64,000 nt of DNA. Origin: Alviniconcha marisindica (Eukaryota; Mollusca; Gastropoda; Provannidae). The stretch lies in assembly GCA_018857735.1 (NCBI GenBank), contig JABMCL010002049.1, forward strand, positions 857,501 to 921,500, in the 5' to 3' direction. Below are positions 13,411 through 24,072 of this stretch, piece by piece. Position numbers and translations under genes: made by a program. Below the pieces are notes generated by a model, which was not told the origin of the DNA, did no database searches, and saw only the letters and a list, made by a program, of their open reading frames with translations. Position 1 is the first letter of the stretch. Each line of letters starts with the position of its first letter.

Positions 13411-13483
13411 CCATGACGTCCCAGAAAGGATCGATGTTCTCGTAGCTAACCGATTGCCACTTTCCGATCAGACCATCCGCCAT
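13411..13483 (-). CDS. First coding exon of a fatty-acid-binding-protein-like gene
   Basis: On the minus strand ATG at 13,483 has a good initiation context (A at -3, G at +4). The exon encodes M-A-D-G-L-I-G-K-W-Q-S-V-S-Y-E-N-I-D-P-F-W-D-V-M and ends one base into the next codon at a GTGAGT donor. The G-x-W motif near residue 9 and the following amphipathic helix positions are those of the FABP/CRABP family of small cytosolic lipid carriers. A 73-nt first coding exon ending in phase 1 is the classic FABP exon 1. FABPs are normally about 132 residues in four exons. I could not find the other three in the 13.4 kb to the left, so they lie in poorly readable repeats or outside the window. Confidence 0.7.
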
Positions 13484-13859
13484 CGTTTACTGATCTTCTG
13501 CACCTTTCAACGCCAAACTGAAAAAAAACAGCAACTGCCAATCGTTTTCGAAGTCTCACGCTGATTCAACTGAACAAAAGTGTTAGCACTTTGTTTCTCC
13601 TTACAAAAGAAATAATTCGCAAAATCGGCGGAAAATAAAACAGACACACTTTTTCCAGTCACCACGTTCGGCTATCAGTTCAGATTTGAAGGTAAGAAGT
13701 GTGCAGAGTTTAGCAGCGGGCCGAACCAAACGACCAAGGGCGATGACTCTTGACTGCAGCACTCAGCGATGTCTTATCAAGGCCAGGCGGATTCGGAAAG
13801 CCAGCAGATAAAATGGTACGGGGTCGGAATGCAGACTGCGAGTGAGCGAGCAGCGGGCA

Positions 13860-15380
13860 TGTGCTAACATCCTTTCAAACACTGACATGCATTAATTTTG
13901 TCTTAGTAACCGCCCAGCGAAGCTTATAGGTCGGCAGACAGGCAGCTAGCGGTCCTCTGCTATGGAGACTTACTTGCGTCAAAAGGCACATTATTGTAAA
14001 ATGGTATGTATGTAATGCACAGTTGTGATCATGTCCACATAACTGTAAATATATCTCGCACGTAATTGTAGTTATCCATTTTGACGCAACTAAAACTTTG
14101 GGAAGCAGCACAGCCGAAGGCCCGCACACTATTACGTTCGTTGTGGACTCAGTAACTGCGGCCCGGGTCGGCCACGCTGTCCGGTCTATAGCCAGCGCCA
14201 GACACCCAATCGCGGCAAGTGGACGTAGTCACAACTGAAAAGATCATTAGTAGTTATCACTTTTGACGCTAGTTAGCCGTTGGAGCCAAGCGTCAAGTCA
14301 TTTTTACAAGCCGCGGCGTCAAAACTGAGACATATTAAGTTACGTAGTAGTGCCGGGTATTTTGTTTGTTTGTTGCTGTGTTTTTTGTGCAGAAGTAATT
14401 GTAATGATGTGCTTTTGACGCAGCTGAGTATGCCATTGACTGCCGTGAACCACGGGAGATATTTACAACCATGTGTAGCCTTTTGACGCAAGTAAGCTCC
14501 CATACCCTGCGCAAGCCCCCCGCCGCGAAGACCGCTCGTGCGGTGGGCTGACCTAACAAAGGGTGGGCTTTCCGTGATTACGCGTAGAACAGAAGCCGTT
14601 TACGCATTAGTGGGACTGTGTGTCTGCTTCCCAGGCCCCTCCTCCCTCTGGCCCGTGATGGGCCGCAGACTGAAATCAGTAAGGTTCCCCAGTTTGTTGA
14701 AAAGCCCGAGTAACCACAGACACATTAAATATATGACCCATAGGTTCTCAAAGACTGGACTAAGATCTGATGCAGCTTTGTATGCTTCATGTATTGCATG
14801 CAAGGCGGAAAAATCCTACGACCTTTCAAATTCAGGCGGGCTTTGCCTTCAAACATATAGTGACTGTTCCTCCGGCACGAACAAGGAGCCACATTTTTAG
14901 ACTGATGATGTTACAGACATCGCAGCGGATGATTGGACATGATCAGTATACATAGCTTTGCCGAGATCCTGGGCGTAGTGAGATAATCGTCATGGGAGAC
15001 ACCTCCCTTGTCTTTCACAGTTACGCAAACGGCTATGGCACGTTCGAATCGGAAGTGCAAACTCCAGTCCAAGGAGGAACTTAGGTGCCGGAAACCGATG
15101 CTCGGCGGAGTGTGGTGTGAATGCGCCGCACTTTTTCGTGGTTCAAACTAGCATTGAACAAACTTTTTGCGAGTACTTTACCTCATAAATCTGTTTTATT
15201 GCGATCTTGAGCACCACTGGGTATGACCCAAGTTAGTGATGGCTTTATCAGTCGTGATTGTTAACTGTTAGTATTACGAGGTTTGGTGAAGCCACATCGT
15301 CCAGCTCTTCAGTGACTGATATGCTGCGTCACGTTTCAGTTTTCGTTCAGTATTTGCTTTCACCAATCATATAACCGAAA
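13860..15380. other. Intergenic, with a cluster of TTTTGACGC motifs
   Basis: No gene seen. Five copies of TTTTGACGC or its complement occur at about 13,976, 14,083, 14,260, 14,414 and 14,482, most followed by ARSTRAG and preceded by GTAATTGTA-like sequence. They look like decayed copies of one repeat. TGACGCAA also resembles bZIP (ATF/C-EBP) sites. Confidence 0.45.
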
Positions 15381-15471
15381 AGCAACATGCCGCGGCACAA
15401 ACTCCACTGGTTTACAATAGCCTTCCTCGCGGCGGGAAGGGCTGTTGTGGGACGTTTTGTCACGGCCCCGA

Positions 15472-15525
15472 CACGTTTTGTCACCACGTTACCCGCCTCA
15501 CTCAGTCACGTGGTGACAAAACGTG
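15472..15525. repeat. Perfect 18-bp inverted repeat
   Basis: CACGTTTTGTCACCACGT (15,472-15,489) and ACGTGGTGACAAAACGTG (15,508-15,525) are exact reverse complements with an 18-bp spacer. A third partial copy, GACGTTTTGTCACGG, lies at 15,451. Confidence 0.85.
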
Positions 15526-15590
15526 CCGAAAGGTTCATCCGGCCGCAGCACATTTTCAAAGTGTCACCCCTTCGCGGCCACTTGCAACTC

Positions 15591-15595
<5 letters not shown>

Positions 15596-15660
<65 letters not shown>
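15596..15660. repeat. (GT)n microsatellite
   Basis: Two GT arrays separated by CA at about 15,628. Confidence 0.95.
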
Positions 15661-15663
<3 letters not shown>

Positions 15664-15859
15664 CATATTTGTATTTCACACAAAAATCAGCTTTTAATAT
15701 GTATTTTCATGCACTATTGTCATCATTTCTTAATTGGTATTGACCGCTGAGTGATCGTGTGGTTTGATCATGTGTCAGTTGTGGATGTCCTATAGATACA
15801 TATATGTGTGATGGAATGACTTCAGGCTGTTGAATACGGTGGTGTATGGTGAGGATGTA

Positions 15860-16525
15860 CCTTTGGTGGAGTTTATATGTACCTTTGGTGGAGTTTATAT
15901 GTACCTTCAATTCACTCGCATGCCAGGTAAGACCCGTGTAGGCGACTGACTGAGGCCTCTGTTGTTGTGCTTGTGTGAATGTCTTTCCAGCGCTACTAAA
16001 CTCCCATGTTTGTTGATTCTAGATGAGACCAGAGCTCAGGAGCTGTGTGAATGTCGAGGTGGCCGTCCTGGGCTTCCCGTCCTTAATAAGTCTGATGGTT
16101 TTTGTGGATAAAGCAGCACTGAAAAGATTCTAGATCTACATAAGCGCTCTAGGCCTCGTTCTCTTTCAGGCTGCAAATAAATCAACAAACAAGGAATTAA
16201 TTAGCGATTGAAAGACGTCACTGACACAACCAACAACCAAGATCTGAGCCGCCTACAATAACTCTCACCTGACTCGGACATGCGAGTAAATACGTGACAA
16301 GATACATTAACTCCATCAGAGGTACATGAACGCCACCAGAGGTACATCCTGGAGAATGTACCTCTGGTTGAGTTTATATGTACTTTGTATTTACTCGCAT
16401 GCCAGGTGAGAGTGACCGTAGGCGACTCGACCTTTGTTGTTGTGTTTGTGTGATGTCTTTCGAGCGCGAGCGCTAACTGACTCCCCTGATCGTTGACTCT
16501 GCACAGGCGCTCTGGGCCTCATCCT
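15860..16525. repeat. Diverged ~500-bp direct duplication
   Basis: GAGTTTATATGTAC, ACTCGCATGCCAGGT, the TAGGCGACT segment and the GTTGTTGTG...GTGTGA segment occur in the same order at 15,870-15,990 and 16,370-16,475. A GCGCTCTRGGCCTC phrase then occurs at 16,145 and 16,507. A 12-bp perfect hairpin, CCAGAGGTACAT / ATGTACCTCTGG, sits at 16,336-16,367 at the start of the second copy. No coding function is evident. Confidence 0.6.
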
Positions 16526-17865
16526 ACTTCAAATTGTGCAATCAGATGAGGCCCAGACTGACTGCTGAATCACACTGAAACGTCGTGCTTTGGTCAGTCA
16601 CCAGTTATGACAGTCGCCGGGCCAGACCGAAAACTTACATTATCATGTACCATCCAGGAACAGAAAGAGCTCAACGCGGAACTATGATGTGCGGACCACC
16701 AAATTCTCTCGAACTGACGTGACGTCACAGCTGAGTGAAAACGCGTCTTCAGTATGACGCAAAATAAGCAAAGTTACAAGCATTTCTTCTTCTTCTTCTT
16801 CCATACTGGGCCGGGCTCACACAGTGGAGCGTTTTGACAGGGTGGTCTGGCAAATGGAGTAGCCTTCGCCGAGCAAGAAGCAGTCCGCTAAGTGCAGCCA
16901 GCCGCCGCGTGGGGAAGCGGGCGCCTCCATCGAAGCTGAAGCCATGTTTGAGTGGGTCTGCGAACAGGCTGAAAGTGTTCTTGGAGGTCAGACAGTTGAT
17001 CATATCTCGGTCTCCTTTCACTCATTCTTCTTCTTCCTCTTCGGCCTCTTTCATTTAATTGCCCAACTTCAATAGGCTGCAGATTCCGACATTAGTATAT
17101 GAGGTGGTTTGCTCCGGTTTGGGAGCGCGTTGTAGAGATGCCGGTGTGGATGTTCTGCGGACCAGAGGTAGTGAGGAAAGGGCCCGAAGGGAGGGGGTGG
17201 GGTGAAATTAGGTAGGTGGATGGGTGGGGCCGGCAGGTGAAGGGGTGGTGCTGATGAGTTTTTCAGGTGGGAGATGAACTCGGACCACTGCGTCTTTCTA
17301 GCTCAGTGGCTCGGACTGACATAAAGCATTTTCCGTCGACATTTATGCCAGGACATGGCCCAAGTCGACGTAACCATCAAGATCAAGGTCAAGATAAAGC
17401 AGTGGGCATGCGGCCAGCACGACTGACTGGCTCCTGCGGCAGTCCATTCCAGCCTGGAACTGTTCTTGCCCGGGAAGAACGACATCTGCCTGTATTGTAT
17501 TTTGCAGGAAGTATCCGGAAAAAGAAGAAGAGGGAATGTCATGGGTGCAGTCAGTAATTGTTCTTTCTTGAGCTCTGTCTGCTGCATGATGGGTTAATCA
17601 GGTCAATAACTGGAATCAGTTTATGCCGGAGACAACGGAAGACTGTGGTGGAAGTGTAGAACGTCTCACTTCAGCCGGGTTGTCCTGCGTCGTCAGTCGC
17701 GGTTGTTGTAGTGTTGGCCACTCTAAGGAGTCAATGAGGGTGTTGATGCGAGATGCCTGGCGGTGCCAGCTTGAGACCTATTGTGAGACTCTGCAGCTGG
17801 ACTATCTCAATCGCGCTGCCGTGGGTGGGGGCTGGGAGACGGCTGGGGAAAGGGGAGGGGGGGGG
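16526..17865. other. Intergenic, no confident gene
   Basis: Includes CTT/GAA-rich triplet runs near 16,785 and 17,027 that resemble LINE tails. Between 17,350 and 17,540 a plus-strand reading frame looks protein-like but is broken by a TGA and lacks splice signals. I could not assign it. Confidence 0.4.
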
Positions 17866-17869
17866 GGGG

Positions 17870-18075
17870 GAAGCGCGGGCATCGAAGCGTTTCTACACAA
17901 GGGAGCACGGACACAGCATTGGCCTCAAGGAACCACGCCTGCAGAAAAGCTCTGGCCGGGTTCTAAAGAGGACCTGGCACGGACAACTAACTTCACCATG
18001 CCATCAAGCTGGATGTCTGAGGACAACTTGTCCTGGAACGCTGAAGAAGACGGATTTCTGTGGGAATCCCGATAG
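17870..18075 (+). pseudogene. Second decayed 3' end of a non-LTR retrotransposon RT ORF
   Basis: The plus strand encodes ARTQHWPQGTTPAEKLW followed by SKEDLARTTNFT. This is the R-T-x-x-W-P...L-W-G/P-S-x-E-D-L-x-x-T-x-x-F pattern at the end of Jockey-like LINE ORF2 proteins. It is followed by CTGAGGACAACTTGTCCTGG and a GAAGAAGA tail, parallel to the copy at 6,105-6,435. The element is severely 5'-truncated. Confidence 0.65.
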
Positions 18076-18369
18076 TCAGGGGAAAATTCCAGAAAGTGTG
18101 GTGCGCAAAATCCCCACCGTTGAAATTTGTTTCGTGTTTGTTGCACAGCGTGTTGTTGTTGTTTTGCATAAATGTATTGTTTGTTTTCATGTCTCTAGAC
18201 CATTTGCATGTAGCTGGCTGTGCACGTTGTATGCAGACTATGTCTCATCAACCAACAACATTCACTGACTATGCTTTTCAGTACCTTTCTGTGTCAGACT
18301 CAATGCCACAATGCCAAGCATAAAACTGACGTCGTAAGCTATCGCGGGGTGTGGTGTGAAGGAGGAGGC

Positions 18370-18428
18370 GGGAGGGGAGGGGGGGGGGGGGGGGCAGGTA
18401 CTTCTCGCATTACCTGAGCCCCGCCTCC

Positions 18429-18459
<31 letters not shown>

Positions 18460-18460
18460 C
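18370..18460. repeat. Poly(G)/poly(C) inverted repeat
   Basis: A guanine run ends in CAGGTA; ten bases later comes TACCTG, and shortly after that a cytosine run followed by (CA)n. The CAGGTA/TACCTG pair is exact and the G- and C-runs extend the complementarity, giving a potential hairpin of 30 bp or more. Confidence 0.8.
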
Positions 18461-18898
18461 CGCCCCGTTCTCCTTTCAGAGGGAGTAGTCACCATGACCG
18501 TTCTTTATCGTACTGACACTTTAAACACTCTAATGCGGTATATATGTGTGTTCTCCAAACCCCAGTCCGTTGGCTACTCTGATAGGATGAGATGGAATAA
18601 CCTGTTACTAATATCAGATGCATGGCGTGTGCTACGATTTCAGTGCGAGTTGTGCTGTGTCCCGTATTGTAGTTCCATGCTCATTGAAACTGCTATTCTC
18701 GTACTGTCTACCGATTTATTTATTTATTTATTTTCTCTCTTCTTTTCTTTCTGAAACACGTTTGTTTGTTAATTAATTAATAACCCATCAGAATGATTGT
18801 GGCTACTCCCAAATGGAGGAATTAAGAATCCCTGACGTACGTGTGACTCGACGGGACTCGCTCAGACGCTCGTCACGAGTTTGTGTGCTGTGCTGCAG

Positions 18899-19116
18899 AT
18901 GTCGTGGGAGAGCATGCCTGCGCCGTGGTCATCAGCTTCTTCGTGGTCCTGGGAACCGTGCTGTGCATCATATACTTCAGGAACAAGCCGGTGTACCTGT
19001 ACGGCCGTAGCCCCACTCGGATCACGGACACAGGAGTCAGCCCGGGGCGTTCCAGCTCCCGCTCCAAGCAGCGACGGAGGAGGACCTCCCGCCGAAGAAA
19101 ATACTACTACTACTGA
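18899..19116 (+). CDS. 3'-terminal exon of a single-pass membrane protein (unrecognised)
   Basis: A clean acceptor (TGCTGTGCTGCAG) precedes an open frame that starts two bases into a codon and ends at TGA 19,114-19,116. The 72-residue product begins DVVGEHACAV and continues as a hydrophobic helix (about 20 residues, ending LCIIYF), then a basic stop-transfer RNK. The tail is rich in Ser, Arg and Lys and ends in a basic cluster and four tyrosines. This is the layout of the C-terminal exon of a type I plasma-membrane protein with a short cytoplasmic tail. The synonymous sites are GC-rich, unlike the surroundings. I do not recognise the family, and no upstream exon was found. AATAAA at about 20,738 is a possible, distant poly(A) signal. 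An overlapping longer frame was rejected. Confidence 0.5.
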
Positions 19117-19359
19117 ACGACTGAGAGGGGGCTCCGTAAGCGCTATTGACGGGCTTCATGTAGAGGAGCGGGACAGTCAGCCACCGCCGCCTTTGTGTCC
19201 GTATCAACCGCAAACTTACCATCCCTGTTGGGGGGGAAAACAACAACAACAACAAAACATTGACCGATCTGGGTCTTGGTGCTCAAGTCCCTGGGTTGTC
19301 AGCTTCCATCCCCCAGATGACCGTGAACCCTACAGAAACATCGCCGTGCCCTCCCTACC

Positions 19360-19862
19360 AGCCGAGATGGGGCACATTCCAGCAACTGAGACGGATGCCC
19401 CACCAACTGAGAAGAACTCATTCGTCTGAGATGAGACCAACCATCTGAGATAGACCTCACTGTCTAAGATGAGCCCCACCATCTGAGACAGACCCCACCG
19501 TCTAAGATGAGCCCCCACCATCTGAGATAGACCCCATCGTCGAAGATAAGCCCCACCATCTGAGATAGACCCCACCGTCTAAGATGAGCCCCACCATCTG
19601 ATATAGGCCCCACCGACTGAGACAAACCCCACTATTTAAAAAAGGCCCTGCAAACTGAGATGCGTCCTACCAACTGAGATCGGTCCTACGTGATCCCACC
19701 CGGCACCTGAGATGCGTTGAACAAACCAAAACGGGTCCTACCAACTGAGATGCGTCCTACTAACTGATCCTATGGGATCTCACCACTTCGGATGGACCCC
19801 ACCACCTGAGATGGATTCCACCAACTACAAAGTGCCTCATAAACTCAGATGGGCTTGTTCAT
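19360..19862. repeat. ~20-bp degenerate minisatellite
   Basis: Tandem variants of CCCACCATCTGAGATAGA alternate with CCCACCGTCTAAGATGAG, giving a 39-40 bp dimer. The array is cleanest at 19,480-19,600 and decays to the right. It would lie in the 3' untranslated region of the membrane-protein transcript. Confidence 0.85.
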
Positions 19863-22800
19863 AAATTTATCAATACTTTTAAGCTGTTAAAAGTGTTATG
19901 CTGTGTCGTTAGATTAGAACTGAGAAAAAATACGCGGATGATACATTTAGATACGGATATTATTATTCAGCTCTAAAAAAGCCAAACGAAACAACCTGCA
20001 TCATTATGGATTAATCTTTAGAGGCACCGTCGGTACCCCTCCCTCCCTCATCGCACATTAAAGTGCTTTTTTTATTGTTTATTTTATTAAAGGAACTAAC
20101 CTTCTCAAAACATGTTTTGTCCAAAAACAGATAGCTGAGACCGAGTTAAGACTTAAAATCGAAGATTGTGTACGAAAATGTTCCCTGGATTTTATAATCA
20201 ATGCAAAACGTACTTTCGTTTGTGACGATGAACGGGACTGACTGCACGCAGGTGTCCTACCTCGCCCCTGTTGCACAAACCGCCTATCTGATATCGGACA
20301 CGGAAGCTGCCTACTCACATCGCCCGAGGAACAAGGTCAAAGAGTAACGGGTAACGTTCAGCCAGCTGTGACACGATGATTCTTCTGCATCGAGTCCCGC
20401 TAACCATCACTGACGCAAGTAGGACTTTGTGTTGAAAATACGATCACTGGAGCATTTTAAAACACAGTCTTCGATTTTACGTTCTTGCAGATCCCTTTTA
20501 CCTGTTGGAAAGATGCTGGCCGTCTTCGACAAAACATGTTTTGTTCAAGGCTATGGGAGGAAATTAAGTTTGCGCAGAGAGATTTAATATATGTACTTGT
20601 TATAAAAATAATTAAAAAAGCTGCATCAGTTAGGATGACGGCATTCTCGAGACGGTATTTTTGAAAAGTTGTGTAGTGTTTTTGTATGTATAGTGGAATG
20701 CTTTTCAGGGAAAGAAAAGAGAACAACAAACTAAATCAATAAAACACCAGAAAACTTGGAAAATAAAATAAAATCAAAGCTGTTTTGTGTGCTCGACAAG
20801 CGAGTCAGCAAGAGAGAGAGACAGAGACGAGTTTTTGTCACTCATTCCAAAGAAACTAAACAATAAATCCAGTTTCAAGTCTACTTGCATTTTATTTCAT
20901 TTTCAGCACACAGGCAGGTACAGTGTCACAGATACCCACAGTCACGCCTCACACGACCAAGCAGCAGCTTACCCTACCCAAGTCTCACTTTATGCTCCCA
21001 CATACATTACACCTGTCTCAATGTCCTTCATAAAATCATTGCACATACACTTTGGGTGACCCCTAGTTTCTTATTTGATTACAGCTGGAGAATTTCCCAC
21101 TTTCGTTTGCAAACATACTGATTGAGTAAAAGACTGATTCTGGGGGTAAATGAACTGATAGGCATTATTCCTGGCAGCAGGTGGAGCATGCAAAGCTACT
21201 AAAACTTTTTTTAAACAGCTGACCTACTGCAGGTTTGTGTTAAAAGATTGAGCTTTTGACACTTCTGAACTCTCTGCAAAGGTGACCTTAATTTCTGCGT
21301 CTGTGGTAGTCCACCACATGGTGTCTTCAGACTGTGACAAAAGCAGCGAACCAGCATTGTCAAATGCCTACACTTTATAAAGCCAGGCTTCAGTGAAATC
21401 CAACAGTTTTCCCTCAAAAATGGCGATGCTCGTTGCATGGAATGTCTCACCATACAAGGCCTGTATATTAAAATAAATTAAAAAAATCTAGTAAAAAAGA
21501 GGCAGACTTAATCTTGGATTTTAACTCCTATCTACCACATAGGGTCACCTCAGATATAACTGTCTGGGAGAGAACAAAGCACATACTTGGACAATCACTT
21601 TTGATGTTTATAGACAAACGTTATCAATTTGATAACTCAAAGTTGAAAGTGGAGATAAAAACCTCCTTTTCATGAAATTTGTCCTTTTTCTTACACACTT
21701 GGATATTGTAAAGGTAAAAAAAGCTATCATTAAGTATTAAATAAATGCAACAAACCAATATCAAAATATGAAGAGACAGAACGCAAACACAAGGTAACAT
21801 TTACATGAAAGGTTAAAAAGAATGCTGAATTTAACAGGATGTGCCCTATGAAAATCAGCATTCCCTTTAACCTTTTATGTGTTCTGATCTTGTTTCAGAC
21901 TGCTAGCAGTCAACACTTTCTGATGTTTCCACGCTGATGTTTCCCTCCACCTCAAGTCCTTGTTTGTCATAATAATATAAATAATAATATAGGGGATTTC
22001 TAGAGCACCCATCTACCACACAAGGTGGGAGCACATGGCACTTCACAATACCAGCAGCACACACACATCGGATGGGGGGATGGGCACGACTGAAAAAGAT
22101 ACTTTGGAAATAATTATTGAACAGGTGCATCTTGAGGGTGGCCTGTTAAAGTTGGCTGTAAATTGTATGTAGGTAGTCAATATACTCATGTGTGCAGATG
22201 ACTGTGTACAGTGTGTAGTTGGGTATCTGCTTCTAAAGAATAGTCTCTCCTGGAAAGATTTTGTGCTGTACATATATACATTAATTGTCATTACACGTAT
22301 TTCCGATCAATCTGAAAGACTCCATATTCAGCCACTGCTTTTGCCTGAGAGAGAAACCTTTACCTGAGAGAAAAAAGAAGGAATGCATGCTTGTGTGTGG
22401 TGTGTGTATGTTACCACTCACATTCCTTTTATTTTTTTCTTAAGGATTACAATACATTGGAAGCATAATGTACTATTCCACAGGTAGCTAAATGGGTGTG
22501 AACATTCATGCAGGGTATGCTTCTGAAGCATTTTGTACAGGACATTATGGTTAATGCTAACAGGTTTGCATAGTTTTGTTTTCACCCCAATTTCCATATT
22601 TCAGTCAGCAACTATATTACACAGATATAGCACCTACCATCAACAGTAACATGGAGGTGAGGGTGGAAGAGAGAGAGAGAGAGTTAGTTTTCTGAAAGAA
22701 TGTTTGAGTTACTGAAGCTACTACCACATTATATTTACATACATATGAGATTCAAACTGAAATAGAAACGTTACAGAAAAAGAATATTTAAATATCCCCC

Positions 22801-22937
22801 CCCCCCCCCCCCCCCCCACAGTGTCAATATGCTGAAGGCAATTACTAATGAAAATTTCGAGAGAAAAAAGGAGCAGTTTTCCACTTTTCAAAATAGATTT
22901 ACACAGATTATTATAGTCTCATACTGTTTCTTATCAA
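19863..22937. other. Intergenic AT-rich stretch, no gene seen
   Basis: Unique AT-rich sequence with a poly(C) run at 22,797-22,817 and a short GA run at 22,672. Stop codons are frequent in all frames. Poly(A)-signal-like AATAAA occurs on the plus strand near 20,738 and 20,762. A phrase near 21,510-21,565 (CTTGGATTTTAA, then AGGGTCACCTCAG) recurs at 24,395-24,440, which indicates a dispersed repeat. Confidence 0.5.
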
Positions 22938-23712
22938 GGGTTGCAAACACTTTTTAGAAATTGCATACAGCAAATGCAGTGTCTTATAAAAATAATTTTA
23001 AAATGCGTACAATCAACCACGCACTGACAGCAATTTTATTTAGAGTACAATCCTGCACTTATGTAGCTGAAATTCAGCCTCTTGCATGTAGAATTCTGCG
23101 CAAGCCTGACAGAAACAGCACTACAGTTGGCATCCTCAAGCTTGGGAAGGAATGCATGCTTGTGTGTGATCAACATGGTAATCAACGTTTTCACTGGTGT
23201 CTGGTTAGATCTTGGCTGTTCGCTAGTACTTGCAGGCTCCTGGATGGTTTGTTTACTTTGCCTGTTGCCGACTGGCTTATAGCTAATGGAAGGAACTGAT
23301 TCAGAACTATCATCACAACTATGAAAAAAAACAGCATTTTCTGCGTTGCCTTTCACATCATTATGCTGAGCTGCTAAATGTGGTTGGTCCCACAAGCAAA
23401 GAACAGCCAGAATCTAGTAATGCAACTGGAAACTGATGTAGGCAGTGAACTACCACTGACCTTGTTCAATGTCACCCACCCTGGCCTGGCTGAGCCATAC
23501 AAATTAACATGGTCAGACAACTGACTTCACACCCAGACATCAGAGATTTGAGAGAGACTGCTTAAAGCCTTTAATTAATACGCATTCTGTTGTACAGATC
23601 TGGATTTTTTTCTTTCTTTTGCATAATAGTGAATGCATGGGGTTTGAGCAATTGCGTGGTGTTTATTTTGCCATAAAAATGCATTTTTTTTCTTCTTCCG
23701 CATTTGTGACCC
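22938..23712. mobile_element. TIR DNA transposon remnant, copy 1 (uninterrupted)
   Basis: The segment starts GGGTTGCAAACAC and ends CATTTGTGACCC, an inverted terminal pair that is cleaner in copy 2 (GGGTCACAAATAC / GTATTTGTGACCC). Interior landmarks shared in the same order with 42,653-44,051 include CTTTTTAGAA, GAATTCTG, ACTGATGTAGGCAGTGAACT, the CAACTGACTTCACACCC segment, CTGCTTAA and TTTGAGCAATTGCGT. The minus strand keeps a 119-codon open stretch with recognisable counterparts in copy 2, so it may once have been coding. The superfamily is not determined and target duplication is unclear. Confidence 0.7.
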
Positions 23713-24028
23713 CTGTTTTACACTATAAATACAAGGTAAAAATTAGATGTCAACAGTAACAAAGTGATAAAACTGACTAGATCTTAGTGTGGACTTGTCA
23801 CATGACCCCCAGTTGATGGTACTTATTTTCCAGTTACCTCAGCTGGGGACAGCAACCTGGTGTCTTTTTAGCATATGCATAAATTAAAGAGTTCAGCTGC
23901 TGTGACAGTGTCATTTTGAATTCTTTTTTATTATTACTTAAACTTAAATTTTGTGACCAACCAGCAATAAAAACAAAATATTGGTAAATACTATTACTAT
24001 TAAAGTATTATTGCAATGCCCATAGGTA

Positions 24029-24072
<44 letters not shown>

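Noticed and set aside
17267..17557. 96-codon plus-strand frame ending in a Lys/Arg run
   Set aside because: The basic end is a GAA/AAG triplet tail like those of LINEs; no homologue recognised.
18881..19429. 182-codon frame overlapping the membrane-protein exon
   Set aside because: It is Pro/Ser/Trp-biased, runs into the 20-bp minisatellite, and conflicts with the frame that encodes a clean transmembrane helix from a good acceptor.
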